Assembly: GCA_947382625.1 (NCBI GenBank)
Contig: CANDAG010000039.1
Coordinates: 1 to 35,232 of the forward strand
DNA: 35,232 nucleotides
Source: an uncultured Lachnospiraceae bacterium
GTDB lineage: Bacteria; Bacillota; Clostridia; Lachnospirales; Lachnospiraceae
Direction: 5' to 3'
In this document: positions 1-9,800 of the stretch, piece by piece
Numbering within the stretch: position 1 is the stretch's first letter
Layout: each line of letters starts with the position of its first letter
Position numbers and translations under genes: made by a program
Notes under the pieces: generated by a model
Database searches by the model: none
The model's input: the letters and a program-made list of their open reading frames with translations, nothing else
What the model was told of the DNA's origin: nothing

Positions 1-1202
1 AGAACCACCCGCAGGATCAGATCCACGAAGGTGCCGATCATAAACTGCCGCATGGCGCTGATCCCTCTGAGAATGCCGTCTGCCACCAGCTTTGCCGATA
101 CCACGAAATAAAAGGGGGAAAGGATCCACAAAAATTCCATGCCGGTCCTTAAGGCGTCCAGGGACCCTTTTTCCATAAACAGGAGAAGGAAATACCTTCC
201 AAATCCGATATACAACACACAGAACGGAATGCACAGGCACCATACCATCTTAAGTCCGGCCCGGAAGCATTCCCGGATACGTTCATATTTGCTGGCCCCC
301 AGATTCTGGGCTGAAAAATTGGAGATCCCGTTGCCGATGGTGGTAAACGAGGTGATGACCATGTTGTTCAGCTTTACTGCGGCGGAATAACCTGCCATAA
401 CGGAGGGGCCGAATCCGTTGATCACACTCTGGATCAGAATATTTCCCACAGATACAAAGCTTTGCTGCAGAATACTTGGAATCGCAATGATCAGGATCTT
501 TTTCAGAAGCCCGAGGTCAAAGAGGGCGGGCTTTGCGGGAGCCTGGATCTTCTTAAGCCGTAACCATACGCTGACCACTGCCAGAACGCAGCTTACTCCC
601 TGGCAGAGAAAGGTTGCCCAGGCAACGCCGGCCACTCCCATGTGAAAGGCCTTTACAAAAAGGATATCCACCGCAATGTTGGAGGTGGAGGAAGCTGCCA
701 GAAAGTAAAAGGGAGTTTTGGAGTCCCCTAAGGCGGAGAAGATCCCCGTTGCTATGTTATAAAAAAATACAAAGGGCAGGCTCCATACATAGATGTCCAG
801 ATAGAGCCTGGAGTCTGCAAAGACCTCTTCCGGCGTCCGGATCAGATGGAGCAGCGGCGTGCATCCCAAAATGCCTGTGAGCATAAGCAGGCCGCATAAA
901 ACGGCGCTGAAGATGCAGGCAGTTGTCACTGCGGTTTTCAGCTTTGTATAATCCTTTGCGCCAAAGAGCTGTGAGACAATGATGGAGCATCCCATATTGC
1001 AGCCGAAGGCAAAGGCGATAAAGATCAGGGTGATCTCATAGCTGTTCCCCACGGCGGCCAGTGCATTTTCGCCGATGAATCTGCCTGCCACCAGGCTGTC
1101 TGCAATATTATAAAGCTGCTGGAAGATAATGCTGCCAAACAGCGGAAGGCAGAATCTCCACAAGACTGTTTCCGGTTTTCCTACCGTCAGATCCCTGTTC
1201 AT
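1..1202 (-). CDS. MATE family efflux transporter (3' end beyond window)
   Basis: Reading the minus strand from 1202 gives about 400 open codons that run off the window edge, so the C-terminus is missing. The product begins MNRDLTVGKPE and is a chain of hydrophobic helices with MATE hallmarks: an early stretch on a single active-site face (LPLFGSIIFQQLYNIADS), the segment SALGDSKTP near residue 160, and a second-half repeat starting around IPSILQQSFVSVGN. MATE proteins export drugs or metabolites from the cytoplasm using a Na+ or H+ gradient. The substrate cannot be read from sequence. Two in-frame ATGs exist. The one at 1211 directly touches AGGAG, while the one at 1202 has AGGAG nine bases upstream, so 1202 is chosen. 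The gene diverges from a LysR regulator 71-113 bp away, which suggests that regulator controls it. Confidence 0.93.
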   Translation of the reverse strand, partial: MNRDLTVGKPETVLWRFCLPLFGSIIFQQLYNIADSLVAGRFIGENALAAVGNSYEITLIFIAFAFGCNMGCSIIVSQLFGAKDYTKLKTAVTTACIFSAVLCGLLMLTGILGCTPLLHLIRTPEEVFADSRLYLDIYVWSLPFVFFYNIATGIFSALGDSKTPFYFLAASSTSNIAVDILFVKAFHMGVAGVAWATFLCQGVSCVLAVVSVWLRLKKIQAPAKPALFDLGLLKKILIIAIPSILQQSFVSVGNILIQSVINGFGPSVMAGYSAAVKLNNMVITSFTTIGNGISNFSAQNLGASKYERIRECFRAGLKMVWCLCIPFCVLYIGFGRYFLLLFMEKGSLDALRTGMEFLWILSPFYFVVSAKLVADGILRGISAMRQFMIGTFVDLILRVV

Positions 1203-1248
1203 AAATACCATCTCCTAAACTTTTTTAAACTTTTTGTTTTTACGAAAG

Positions 1249-1262
1249 TGTATTATAATACA
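1249..1262. promoter_or_regulatory. 14-bp perfect palindrome in the MATE/LysR intergenic region, overlapping -10 boxes
   Basis: The sequence TGTATTATAATACA is its own reverse complement. It contains TATAAT on the plus strand (1254-1259) and, by symmetry, on the minus strand (1257-1252). It could therefore supply the -10 of both divergent genes. On the minus strand a TTTTCA-like -35 lies 17 bases away; the plus-strand -35 is poor. LysR-type regulators bind AT-rich interrupted dyads of this kind between themselves and the divergent target, so an operator role is inferred. Confidence 0.5.
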
Positions 1263-1315
1263 TTCTGTGAGATATGAAAAATACATATAATATATTGGAG
1301 ACATACAAAAAATAT

Positions 1316-2230
1316 ATGGATATAAACTTCGAGTACTACAAAATTTTTTACTATGTGGCAAAATATGGGAATATCACAAAGGCAGCCGTTGCATTAGGGA
1401 GCAGCCAGCCCAATGTGACGCGGATCATGAGGCTTTTGGAGGCTCAACTGAACTGCAGGCTGTTTATACGTGAGGCCCGGGGAGTCAGCCTTACAGAGGA
1501 AGGAAAGCTCCTTTACTCCCATGTGGAAATTGCATACAGGCACCTTTTGAATGCCCAGGAGGAGATCGGGCGGCAGGATGTGCAGAAAGGGGGCACGGTG
1601 GAGATCGGAGCCACCGAGACCGCCCTTCATCTTTTTCTGCTGCAGGCTCTTCGCGGCTTTAAGCTGGAATATCCGGCCATCAGGATCAAGATCCACAATC
1701 ACACAACGCCGGAAACCCTGAAGCTCCTGATCAGCGGGAAGCTGGATTTTGCAGTGATCACGGCACCTTTTGAGGCCTCCCCTTCGGTCTGCTGTGAAAA
1801 GGTGATGGATTTTGAAGAGATACTTGTAGGAGGGATGCAGTACAAAGATCTGTGCAAGACCCCTCTAAAACTGAAGGATATCAAAAATCTGCCATGGGTC
1901 GCCCTGGGGCGGGAAAGTGCAACCTATGAGATGTACCGGAATTTTTTTGTTGCTCATAAGGTGGATAAAGAGCCGGATATGGAGGTGGCAACCTCAGATC
2001 TGATGCTTCCCCTGATCGAAAATAATTTCGGGATCGGCTTTGTGCCGGGAGAGCTGGCAGAGCCCTTATTAAAGGAAGGAAAGCTGGTGCAGATACAGAT
2101 AAGCTGTGAGATCCCTGGGCGTTCTCTGCAGATCGTTTCGGATAAGGGACGGGGAAAAAGCCTTGCGGCAGACACCCTTTATAAATACCTGCGGTCAGTG
2201 TCACCTGCCTGGTCAAAGAGGGGATTCTAA
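1316..2230 (+). CDS. LysR family transcriptional regulator
   Basis: The product is a 304-aa LysR-type regulator. The winged helix-turn-helix fills residues 1-60 (YYKIFYYVAKYGNITKAA, then SSQPNVTRIMRLLE). The effector-binding domain starts near residue 80 (GTVEIGATETALHLFLL) and includes the typical LLISGKLDFAVIT segment. An in-frame ATG at 1274 would add 14 residues, but it would sit about 8 bases after the probable transcription start. The ATG at 1316 gives the usual LysR N-terminus, although its GGAG (1297-1300) is rather distant. The gene diverges from the MATE transporter, a classic regulator-target arrangement, so control of that pump is the simplest inference. The inducer is unknown. 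Confidence 0.9.
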   Translation: MDINFEYYKIFYYVAKYGNITKAAVALGSSQPNVTRIMRLLEAQLNCRLFIREARGVSLTEEGKLLYSHVEIAYRHLLNAQEEIGRQDVQKGGTVEIGATETALHLFLLQALRGFKLEYPAIRIKIHNHTTPETLKLLISGKLDFAVITAPFEASPSVCCEKVMDFEEILVGGMQYKDLCKTPLKLKDIKNLPWVALGRESATYEMYRNFFVAHKVDKEPDMEVATSDLMLPLIENNFGIGFVPGELAEPLLKEGKLVQIQISCEIPGRSLQIVSDKGRGKSLAADTLYKYLRSVSPAWSKRGF

Positions 2231-2243
2231 GAGGAAATTTGAC

Positions 2244-2386
2244 GTAACTATTCAGCCAGGACTTTGCACTTGCTGCAAAGTCCGTGAGAATGCGTATATT
2301 GGGCCAAGGGTGAATCTGCCCCTCCGCCGCAGGCGGCTTTAAATGGGCAGATTCAGTAACTATGAAGCCGAAGGCTGAATAGTTAC
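2244..2386. mobile_element. MITE-like palindromic element, 14-bp TIRs and 8-bp target duplication
   Basis: This 143-bp non-coding element begins with GTAACTATTCAGCC (2244-2257) and ends with the exact reverse complement (2373-2386). AATTTGAC flanks it directly on both sides (2236-2243 and 2387-2394), as expected of a target-site duplication. Inside are a perfect 10-bp hairpin with a 5-nt loop (2259-2283), an 11-bp stem (2311-2321 with 2345-2355) enclosing a GC-rich CCGCC/GGCGG hairpin, and a second degenerate TIR copy (2357-2370). The last of these makes the right end a hairpin by itself. It encodes no protein, so it would need a transposase supplied in trans. It lies between the LysR gene and the hybrid kinase. 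Confidence 0.75.
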
Positions 2387-2457
2387 AATTTGACTTGATT
2401 GCCGCTGATGCATTTAGTACAATAAGGGAAGGAAAGACCGGATGCCTTAGAGGTATC

Positions 2458-2492
2458 CCTAAGAGGTATCCCTCTGAGGGATTCCTCTTAGG
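2458..2492 (+). repeat. Long hairpin in the 5' leader of the hybrid kinase
   Basis: CCTAAGAGG (2458-2466) pairs with CCTCTTAGG (2484-2492), and the inner TCCCTC pairs with GAGGGA around a single base. This gives a near-perfect 17-bp stem with a 2-nt internal mismatch. A partial direct copy of the left arm (AGAGGTATCCCT) precedes it at about 2449-2460. No T-tract follows, so it is not an obvious terminator. It ends 22 bases before the kinase start codon, just ahead of the ribosome binding site. A regulatory or protein-binding role is possible but unproven. Confidence 0.5.
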
Positions 2493-2514
2493 ATCGGGCA
2501 GGAAAGGTGAAGCT

Positions 2515-5500
2515 ATGGATATCAGAGAATACGAAAAGATTTTGAATGCGGTGCCGACCACAGGAGTATTTATTGTCCGGGAGGATAACCACGAAATTTT
2601 ATACTATAACAAACGGGTACAGGAGATAGCGCCTCATGTTTACAAGGGGATGCCCTGTCAGGATCTGGGAAATTATTCCTGCGCCCACTGTCCCCTTCTG
2701 ACCATTGGGGACAAACAGGAAAACCAGACCATCAGCTATAACAATCCCTTTGGTGAGACGGTGGATATTGTGGCGGTAAGGACCATGTGGGAGCAGGAGG
2801 TTCCTGCCTTTATCATTACAGTGGCGCCCCACATGCAGGCCATCAACCATGCCTACCATAAGATACTGAGGGTCAACCTTACGGAGGATTCCTATGAGGT
2901 GGTGAAGATGAGGCCGGAGGACCGGGCTTATGGATACGGTACGGATACCTTCTCGGGCTGGCTGGGGCGATTTATCTATAACGGCGGCATCCACCCGGAG
3001 GATATGCATAATTTTATTACCTTTACCCATGTTGAGAATATGAAAAAGGTCTTGGAGGAAGATCAGGAAATATTGACCTGCTGCTACCGCAGGATCTCAG
3101 GGGAAGAGTACCGCTGGAATCTGATGGAGATCGTACCGGATGTGTCTTCCCCCGAAAAGGGACAGTTTATATTTGTGTATGTGAAGGATATCCATGATAT
3201 TTTGCAGGAAAGCCTGGAGCTTGACGAGGCCAGTGTCCGTATCCAGGAGGTGATCCGGACGCTGGGAGAGCAGAACTTTGGGATTTACAGTATCGATCTG
3301 GATACCGGAGAGGCCAATCTTGTAAGAGAAAACGGACATACCCACACGGGCTGGAAATCATGGACCATCCAGTGGGATGAGATCATGAACTCCCGTCTGC
3401 TCAGGCAGATCCATCCGATGGACAGAGACAGGGTGGCCGAAAAATTTTCTTTAGAGGGCCTGCGCCAGATGAAGGATACCTCTGTCACCAAAAAGGATAT
3501 GCTCTGCCAGTGGCGGGGGGAGGAAGACCATGAGTACCGGTATTTGGCCATTATTGCCTACTTTGGCCAGAATCAGGGAACCAAGAACTATACGATCCTT
3601 GCCCTGCAGAATGTGGATAAGCGTGTGCGCCAGGAGCAGACCCTGAATCTCCGGGATATGCAGCTTGCGGCGATCTTAAAGTCCCGATACAGCGTTATGA
3701 CTACGGTTTATCTGGAAAACGGCCAGTGCGAGCGGATCTGGATCAATAAGGATACGGAGATCGAAAAGGTGGATACCGGAAATTATCACCAGTATTTTCA
3801 GAGGGCGCTGGAATCGGCAGTGAACCCGGAGGATGCAGAGGCCTTCCGGAGGGTTATGAGTCCGGAGCATATTTATCAGAAAGCGGCCAGTGTCCAGGAT
3901 TATTATGAGGAAACCTGCCAATACCGTCTCAACGGTAAGGCGCTGCAGTGGCTGGAGCAGCATGTGATCTACGCCCGCCGGGGCAAGCGGATATCCGTGA
4001 ATATTCTGGGACGGGATATTACACGGGAGAAGCTGGAGGAGGAGCTGCGGCGCAGGGAGGAGCAGGAGCAGGATGACATCATCCGGACCCTGGGAGGCAT
4101 GTTTTTTGCCACCTATTATGCGGATCTGGAAGAGAACGTGCTGCGGAGCGTGACCCAGCTGGATGAAGTGAAGCAGATGCTGGAGAACAGGACAGAATAT
4201 GAGGAGGGGCTTAAGCTTTACGCCAGACGGTTTGTCCATCCGGAGGACCGGGAGGAATATCTGAATGTCATGAGCCGTGAGAATCTGCAGAAGACCCTGA
4301 GCAAAAAGAATCCCTATGTAACCCTGGCTTACCGTAAGGTGCCGAAGGACTCCGATACCAGGCCTGAGGAATATGGCTGGATCCGGAGCACGGCAGTCAT
4401 GGCCCAGGCCGATGCAGAGGGAAGGGCCAGATCCATTGTCTATGCGGCCCAGGATGTAACGGAGAGCAAGCGCAAGGAAATGCGGGAGCATCAGGCGCTT
4501 CAGGCTGCCTGTGAGGCGGCAGACCTTGCCAATGCCTCTAAACAGGAATTCCTTTTCAGCATGAGCCATAACATCCGCACGCCCATGAACGGCATTATGG
4601 GGATGATCAAGATCGCCGCGGATAATGCGGAGGATCCGGCCAAGGTAAGGGATTGCATGGAAAAGGCGTATTCCTCCAGCCGCAAGCTTCTTTTTGTACT
4701 GAACGAGGTGATGGACATCAGTCAGATCAAGTCGGGCAGCTTTGATCTGAAGTCCGAGGCCTTCAAATTAAGCGGATTGATGGAGGAGACGGAAGCCACC
4801 ATCCTTCCGGCCATTCGGGAGAAGGGGCTCTCGCTGCAGATCCATCCTATGAAGGTGGAGCATGAAAATGTTTTAGGAGACCAGAAGAGGCTTTTGCAGA
4901 TATTCTTAACCATCCTCGAAAATGCGGTTAAGTTCACGCCGGACGGCGGCAGGATCGATGTGGAGGTTACGGAGCATGAATCCCGGGAGCACGGGTGCAG
5001 CTCTTATGATTTTGTTTTTTGTGACAATGGGATCGGAATGGATCAGGAGTTCATCCCCCATATCTTTGAGCCCTTCAGCCGGGCAGATGATCCGGAAGGC
5101 ACTTATATGGAAGGGGTGGGGCTTGGAATGTCCATCGCCCAGAATATTGTGCGCATGATGGGCGGAGCCATCGGCGTAGAGAGTACCATAGGCGAAGGCT
5201 CGAGGTTTACGGTGACGGTTATTTTGAGGCTCCAGAATCCTGCCGAGCATTCGGGCAGTCTGTCGGCAGCGGTTCCGGCAGAGGCTGCCGGGGATTCCTT
5301 CCGGAACAGCAGGATCCTTCTGGTGGAGGATAATGAGATCAACCGTGAGATCGTGATGGAGCTTATCGGTGAAGCGGGAGCAATGGTAGAATGTGCGGCA
5401 GACGGGCGAAAGGGGCTTCAGCGCTTTGCAGAGATGCCCGAGGGATATTATGACATGATCTTTATGGATATCCAGATGCCTGTGATGAACGGTCTTGACG

Positions 5501-5685
5501 CCACTCGGGCGATCCGTAAGCTTCCCCGGGCCGATGCGCTGACGATTCCTATCATTGCGCTCTCTGCCAATGTTTCCCCGGTGGATATTGCGGCCAGCAG
5601 AGAATCCGGGATGAACGGTCATCTTGCCAAGCCCTTAAATATCCCTAAATTGATGGAGCAGATGGGGTACTGGCTGAAAAATTAA
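2515..5685 (+). CDS. Soluble hybrid sensor histidine kinase/response regulator with multiple PAS-like domains
   Basis: The protein has 1056 residues and no membrane segment, so it should sense in the cytoplasm. The first 660 residues look like several PAS-type modules; the first has a Cys cluster (PCQDLGNYSCAHCPL, residues ~49-63), a possible metal or redox site. A HisKA domain follows with phosphoacceptor His685. A HATPase domain carries N803 in its N-box, then DNGIGM and GVGLGMSIA. The C-terminal receiver has acidic residues E938/D939, phospho-Asp985 and Lys1039. No Hpt domain is present, so the phosphate must pass to a separate protein. The residue after the active His is Asn (SHNIRTP) rather than the usual Glu or Asp. 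The ATG at 2515 follows GGAAAGGTGA; the frame is open back to 2395, but that stretch crosses the hairpin and is unlikely to be coding. The target is unknown. Confidence 0.92.
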   Translation: MDIREYEKILNAVPTTGVFIVREDNHEILYYNKRVQEIAPHVYKGMPCQDLGNYSCAHCPLLTIGDKQENQTISYNNPFGETVDIVAVRTMWEQEVPAFIITVAPHMQAINHAYHKILRVNLTEDSYEVVKMRPEDRAYGYGTDTFSGWLGRFIYNGGIHPEDMHNFITFTHVENMKKVLEEDQEILTCCYRRISGEEYRWNLMEIVPDVSSPEKGQFIFVYVKDIHDILQESLELDEASVRIQEVIRTLGEQNFGIYSIDLDTGEANLVRENGHTHTGWKSWTIQWDEIMNSRLLRQIHPMDRDRVAEKFSLEGLRQMKDTSVTKKDMLCQWRGEEDHEYRYLAIIAYFGQNQGTKNYTILALQNVDKRVRQEQTLNLRDMQLAAILKSRYSVMTTVYLENGQCERIWINKDTEIEKVDTGNYHQYFQRALESAVNPEDAEAFRRVMSPEHIYQKAASVQDYYEETCQYRLNGKALQWLEQHVIYARRGKRISVNILGRDITREKLEEELRRREEQEQDDIIRTLGGMFFATYYADLEENVLRSVTQLDEVKQMLENRTEYEEGLKLYARRFVHPEDREEYLNVMSRENLQKTLSKKNPYVTLAYRKVPKDSDTRPEEYGWIRSTAVMAQADAEGRARSIVYAAQDVTESKRKEMREHQALQAACEAADLANASKQEFLFSMSHNIRTPMNGIMGMIKIAADNAEDPAKVRDCMEKAYSSSRKLLFVLNEVMDISQIKSGSFDLKSEAFKLSGLMEETEATILPAIREKGLSLQIHPMKVEHENVLGDQKRLLQIFLTILENAVKFTPDGGRIDVEVTEHESREHGCSSYDFVFCDNGIGMDQEFIPHIFEPFSRADDPEGTYMEGVGLGMSIAQNIVRMMGGAIGVESTIGEGSRFTVTVILRLQNPAEHSGSLSAAVPAEAAGDSFRNSRILLVEDNEINREIVMELIGEAGAMVECAADGRKGLQRFAEMPEGYYDMIFMDIQMPVMNGLDATRAIRKLPRADALTIPIIALSANVSPVDIAASRESGMNGHLAKPLNIPKLMEQMGYWLKN

Positions 5686-5734
5686 GATACCGGAGGACGG
5701 CTCTTAAGGGCCGGACTGCTAAAAGGGGATTTGA

Positions 5735-6892
5735 ATGAGATTTCTTCATATATCAGATTTACATATCGGCAAGCGGGTAAACGAGTTTTCCATGATCGAG
5801 GATCAGAAATATATTCTGGCACAGATCCTGGATATTGCAGCGAAAAGTCAGGCACAGGGGGTGCTGATCGCCGGGGATATTTACGACAGACAGGCCCCCT
5901 CTGCAGAAGCAGTGCAGGTTTTTGACTGGTTTCTTACGAAGCTGGCTGACCAGCAAAAAAAGATATTTGTGGTCAGCGGCAATCACGATTCTGCAGAAAG
6001 GCTTTCCTTCGGCTCACAGCTTATGCGGGAGCGGCAGGTATATTTATCCCGGGCCTACGATGGAGATCCACTCAGGATCAGGATGGAGGATGCTTACGGG
6101 GAGCTTTGGGTGCATCTTCTGCCCTTTGTGAGGCCGGCCACAGTGCGGTATGCGTTAGAGAAATGCACCGGAGAGTCCCAGGAGCTGCAGACCTATCAGG
6201 AAGCGGTAGCCTGTGCGGTGGAGCGTATGGAGCCTGACCGGTCTGTGAGGAATGTCCTGGTGGCCCATCAATTTGTGACAGGAGCAGGGCGCTGTGAGTC
6301 CGAAGAGGTGGCGGTAGGCGGCATCGACAATGTGGATGCGGAGGTTTTTGACGCTTTTGATTATGTGGCTCTTGGACACATCCACAGTCCCCAGTGGGTG
6401 GGGCGGGAGAGTGTGCGGTACTGCGGAACCCCTCTGAAATATTCCTTTTCCGAGTCTGAGCAGCAAAAATCCGTGACCCTGATAGAGCTTAAGGAAAAAG
6501 GAGATCTGACCATCAGTACGATTCCCTTAAAACCTCTTCACGATATGCGCAGGCTCCGGGGGACCTATATGGAGGTGACAAGTCCTTCTTTTACAGAGGA
6601 TTTTTCTGATTATCTGCAGATCACTTTGACAGATGAAGAGGATATTATCGATGGCTTCATGAAGCTGCGTACCTTTTATCCTAACCTGATGCGGCTTACC
6701 TATGACAACAGCCGTACCCGCAGGGACCAGAGGGTGGAGGCTGTGAAGGATATGGAGAATAAGTCAGAGCTTGACCTGTTTGAGGAATTTTATGAGCTTC
6801 AGAATAACCAGCCCATGAGTCCTTTGCAGAGGGATTTTGTGAAGAAGCTGATCGAAGATACCATTGCGGATCGTGAGAAAGGAACCCCATGA
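5735..6892 (+). CDS. sbcD: Exonuclease SbcCD, nuclease subunit D
   Basis: The product is a 385-aa Mre11-type metallophosphatase. The metal-binding motifs appear in order: SDLHIG (Asp8, His10), AGDIYDR near residue 49, VSGNHDS near 82 and GHIHSPQ near 210. With SbcC it forms a complex that cuts hairpins and protein-blocked DNA ends, using Mn2+ and the ATPase of SbcC. The start is preceded by AAGGGGAT. The gene ends inside the first codon of sbcC (4-bp ATGA overlap), which points to translational coupling and equimolar expression. Length and motif set are normal for the family. The hairpin-cleaving activity is relevant to the many palindromes in this window, but no special link is shown. Confidence 0.97.
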   Translation: MRFLHISDLHIGKRVNEFSMIEDQKYILAQILDIAAKSQAQGVLIAGDIYDRQAPSAEAVQVFDWFLTKLADQQKKIFVVSGNHDSAERLSFGSQLMRERQVYLSRAYDGDPLRIRMEDAYGELWVHLLPFVRPATVRYALEKCTGESQELQTYQEAVACAVERMEPDRSVRNVLVAHQFVTGAGRCESEEVAVGGIDNVDAEVFDAFDYVALGHIHSPQWVGRESVRYCGTPLKYSFSESEQQKSVTLIELKEKGDLTISTIPLKPLHDMRRLRGTYMEVTSPSFTEDFSDYLQITLTDEEDIIDGFMKLRTFYPNLMRLTYDNSRTRRDQRVEAVKDMENKSELDLFEEFYELQNNQPMSPLQRDFVKKLIEDTIADREKGTP

Positions 6893-9800
6893 AACCTTTA
6901 TGGCTTGTGATAAGCGCATTTGGACCCTATGCGGGGAAGACGGAAATTGATTTTGAAGCCTTAGGAGACGAAGGGCTTTATCTGATCACGGGAGATACCG
7001 GGGCAGGAAAGACTACTATTTTTGACGCCATAGTTTTTGCTCTGTATGGGGAGGCCAGCGGTGATGTGCGCAAGGCGGACATGTTCCGCAGCAAGTATGC
7101 GCCGGAGGATGTTCCTACCTTTGTGGAGTTTACTTTCGCATATCGGAATAAGCGCTATACGGTAAGGAGAAATCCGGAATATTTGCGGGCCAAGGGCAGA
7201 GGCAGTGGGACTACCATGCAGAGAGCGGATGCGTTGCTTACTTTTTCTGACGGACGGATGCCCGTGGCAAAGTCAAGGGAGGTGACCCGGGCGGTTACAG
7301 AGCTGATCGGCTTAGACCGGAAACAGTTTACCCAGATCGCAATGATCGCCCAGGGGGATTTCCAGAAACTGCTGCTTGCAGGAACAGAGGAACGCAGCAG
7401 TATTTTCCGTCAGATCTTTGGAACCGGCATTTATCAGAGGCTTCAGGAGCAGCTTAAGGCGGCGGTGCGGGAGCAGTGGAAGGAGTATGACAGGCTTAAG
7501 GAGAGCATCGGTCAGTATATGGAAAGCGTGGTCTGCGGGGAGGAGACTCCCTGCGGTGCGAAGTTTTCAGAGCTGAAAAGGCAGGGGTTTGACGGAAAGG
7601 TAAGTGAGGGGCTGACTCTTTTGGAAGCCTTGTGTCGGGAGAACGAAAGCCTTTTGAGGACACTGGACGGGCAAATGGAGGCCTTGGACCAAAAGATCCA
7701 GCAGGAGGATCAGCTGCTGGGAAATATCCATAAGCTGAAGGAGCAGCAAAGTGAACTCGCCCGTAAGGAAGAACAGCTAAGGGAGCTTCTTCCAAGGCTT
7801 TCGGAGCAGGAGAAGCTGTATGAAAGAGCGGCCCGTGAGGCTGGCCAGGGAGAGGACCTGGCAGTCCGGATCAGGCAGTGGCAGGATCGTTTGCAGCTTT
7901 TTGTCCGTCTGGAGCAGGAGAAGCAGGCTCTTCTCGAAAAGGAGCAGGAGGCTTTCAAAGAAAAAGAGCATGGCCGGGAGCTTAAGGTGAGACAGGAGGC
8001 ACTTGAAAAATCTCTGACGGCAAAGGAGGAGGAACTGAAAGCCCTTGCCGGTACTGGGGAGGAAAGAGAACGTCTTCTCCATCAGGAAGCAGATCTTTTG
8101 GATCGGAAAAAGCAGATCACGGAACAGGAAAAAGGTCTTGCCGCCTCACAAAAAGCCGTAGATCTTCTGCAGGAGCTTTGCCGGAGGCTTTCGGAGCAGG
8201 CGGAGGAGAGCCGGGAGAAGCAGAGGCTTTTGAAGGAAGAGCGGGAGAGCCTTGCGGGGGCACAGGAGCGCCAGCTCCTTTTGCTGCAGCAACAGAAGGA
8301 ATGGGAGGAGAAAGACCAAAAGCAGAAAGGTCTGCTCACGGAGCTGAAGGCATGGGAAAAGCGGCAGAAGGAACTCTTTGCGGTCCGGGAGAGCTACCGC
8401 GAGGCGTCGGAGCAAAAGGAGAGGCTGGGTGGAATCTACCGCAGCATGGAGCAGGCCTTTCTGGACGCCCAGGCGGGAATGCTGGCCAGGGGACTGACAG
8501 AGGGCAGTGCCTGCCCGGTCTGCGGCTCCATCCATCACCCTCTTCCGGCAAGACTCATGAAGAACGCCCCGGAGAAGGAGGAGCTTTTAAAAGAGCGGGA
8601 GAAGCTCTCTCAGGCTGAAGCAGCGGCAGAGCGGCTCAGCGAGAGAGCAGGACAGCTGGCGCTAAGAGCAGCGGAGCAGGAGCAGTTGACAGAAGAGCTG
8701 GGTGCCGGACTCTTTGGGAAGGAAGGGGTTTTCGGTTCCGGGGAGGAGAACGCCGGAGGCGCGGACACTGCCCCCGAAAGACGGCTTTTGCAGCTACGGC
8801 AGCTGTTGAGGGAAGCAGAGAGGAAATCCTGTCAGGAAGCGGAAGGATTGCAGCAGGAGAGAGAGCTTGTCCGCAGACAGCTTTCCCGCAGGCAGGAGCT
8901 TGATGAGCTTCTTCAAAAAGAGGAGGGCGACTTAAAGGAAAAGGAAGGTCTGCTTCAGGAAAAGGAGAGGGAGCTTGCCGCAACGAGAGGGCAGAAGGAA
9001 GAAAAGGAAAGGCAGTGGGAGCTGTTTATTTCCGCACTGCGGCCAAAAGAGCCTGAAAGATCGATCCGGGATATATTGAAGGATCTAGATCAAAGTCTGA
9101 GTGAGGCCAGACAGGCGCTTTCCCAAAATCAGGAACGACTGGTGAAAAAGCAGACCCTGGAACAGGAAATACCCCAAAAGAGAACGGAGCTTGGGCTGCT
9201 TTTGGAGGAGATCCAAAAATCCCAACTGACACAGACCCGGCTTATGGCAGAGAAGGAGGGCATAGCCGGACAGATTAAGGCCCTGGAAAAACAGACAGGA
9301 GCAGAGGGAAGGGAAGAGGCAGAAGAACAGATCCGCATCCTGCAGAAACGCAGAGAGGAGCTTCAAAAAAACCTGCAGGAAGCAGAGCAGGGAGTAAGAG
9401 AATCGCGCACTGGAAAGGAACGGCTTGAAGCAGCTGCAGAGGCGCTGAAAAAGCAGATCACTCTTGCCGGGGAGGCAGGAGCCCGTTCCGAGGAGGAGGT
9501 TCTTGCCAGAAAGGCAGAGTGGCAGACGGAAAGACGGCTGACCGGCAGCCAGAGGGATACGGCAAGCAATGCCTTTGCTACAAACAGGGAGCTTTACCGC
9601 AGAGTGGGAACCAGACAGGAGGAGATCGAAGAGGTGGAGAAGAAGTATGTCTGGATGCGGTCGCTTTCCGATACGGCAAACGGTATGCTTGGCGGCAAGC
9701 AGAAGATCGAACTGGAAACCTATATCCAGATGACCTATTTCGATCAGATCCTGATCCGGGCAAACAGAAGGCTTCTTACTATGAGCAGCGGGCAGTACGA

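Noticed and set aside
2395-2514. Extended N-terminus of the hybrid kinase
   Set aside because: This stretch starts at the target duplication of the MITE-like element and crosses the 17-bp hairpin; the ATG at 2515 has its own ribosome binding site and a sensible N-terminus.
5686-5734. GC-rich CGGC/GCCG pairing between the kinase and sbcD
   Set aside because: The stem is only about 4 bp with a large loop and no T-tract, so it is not a convincing terminator.
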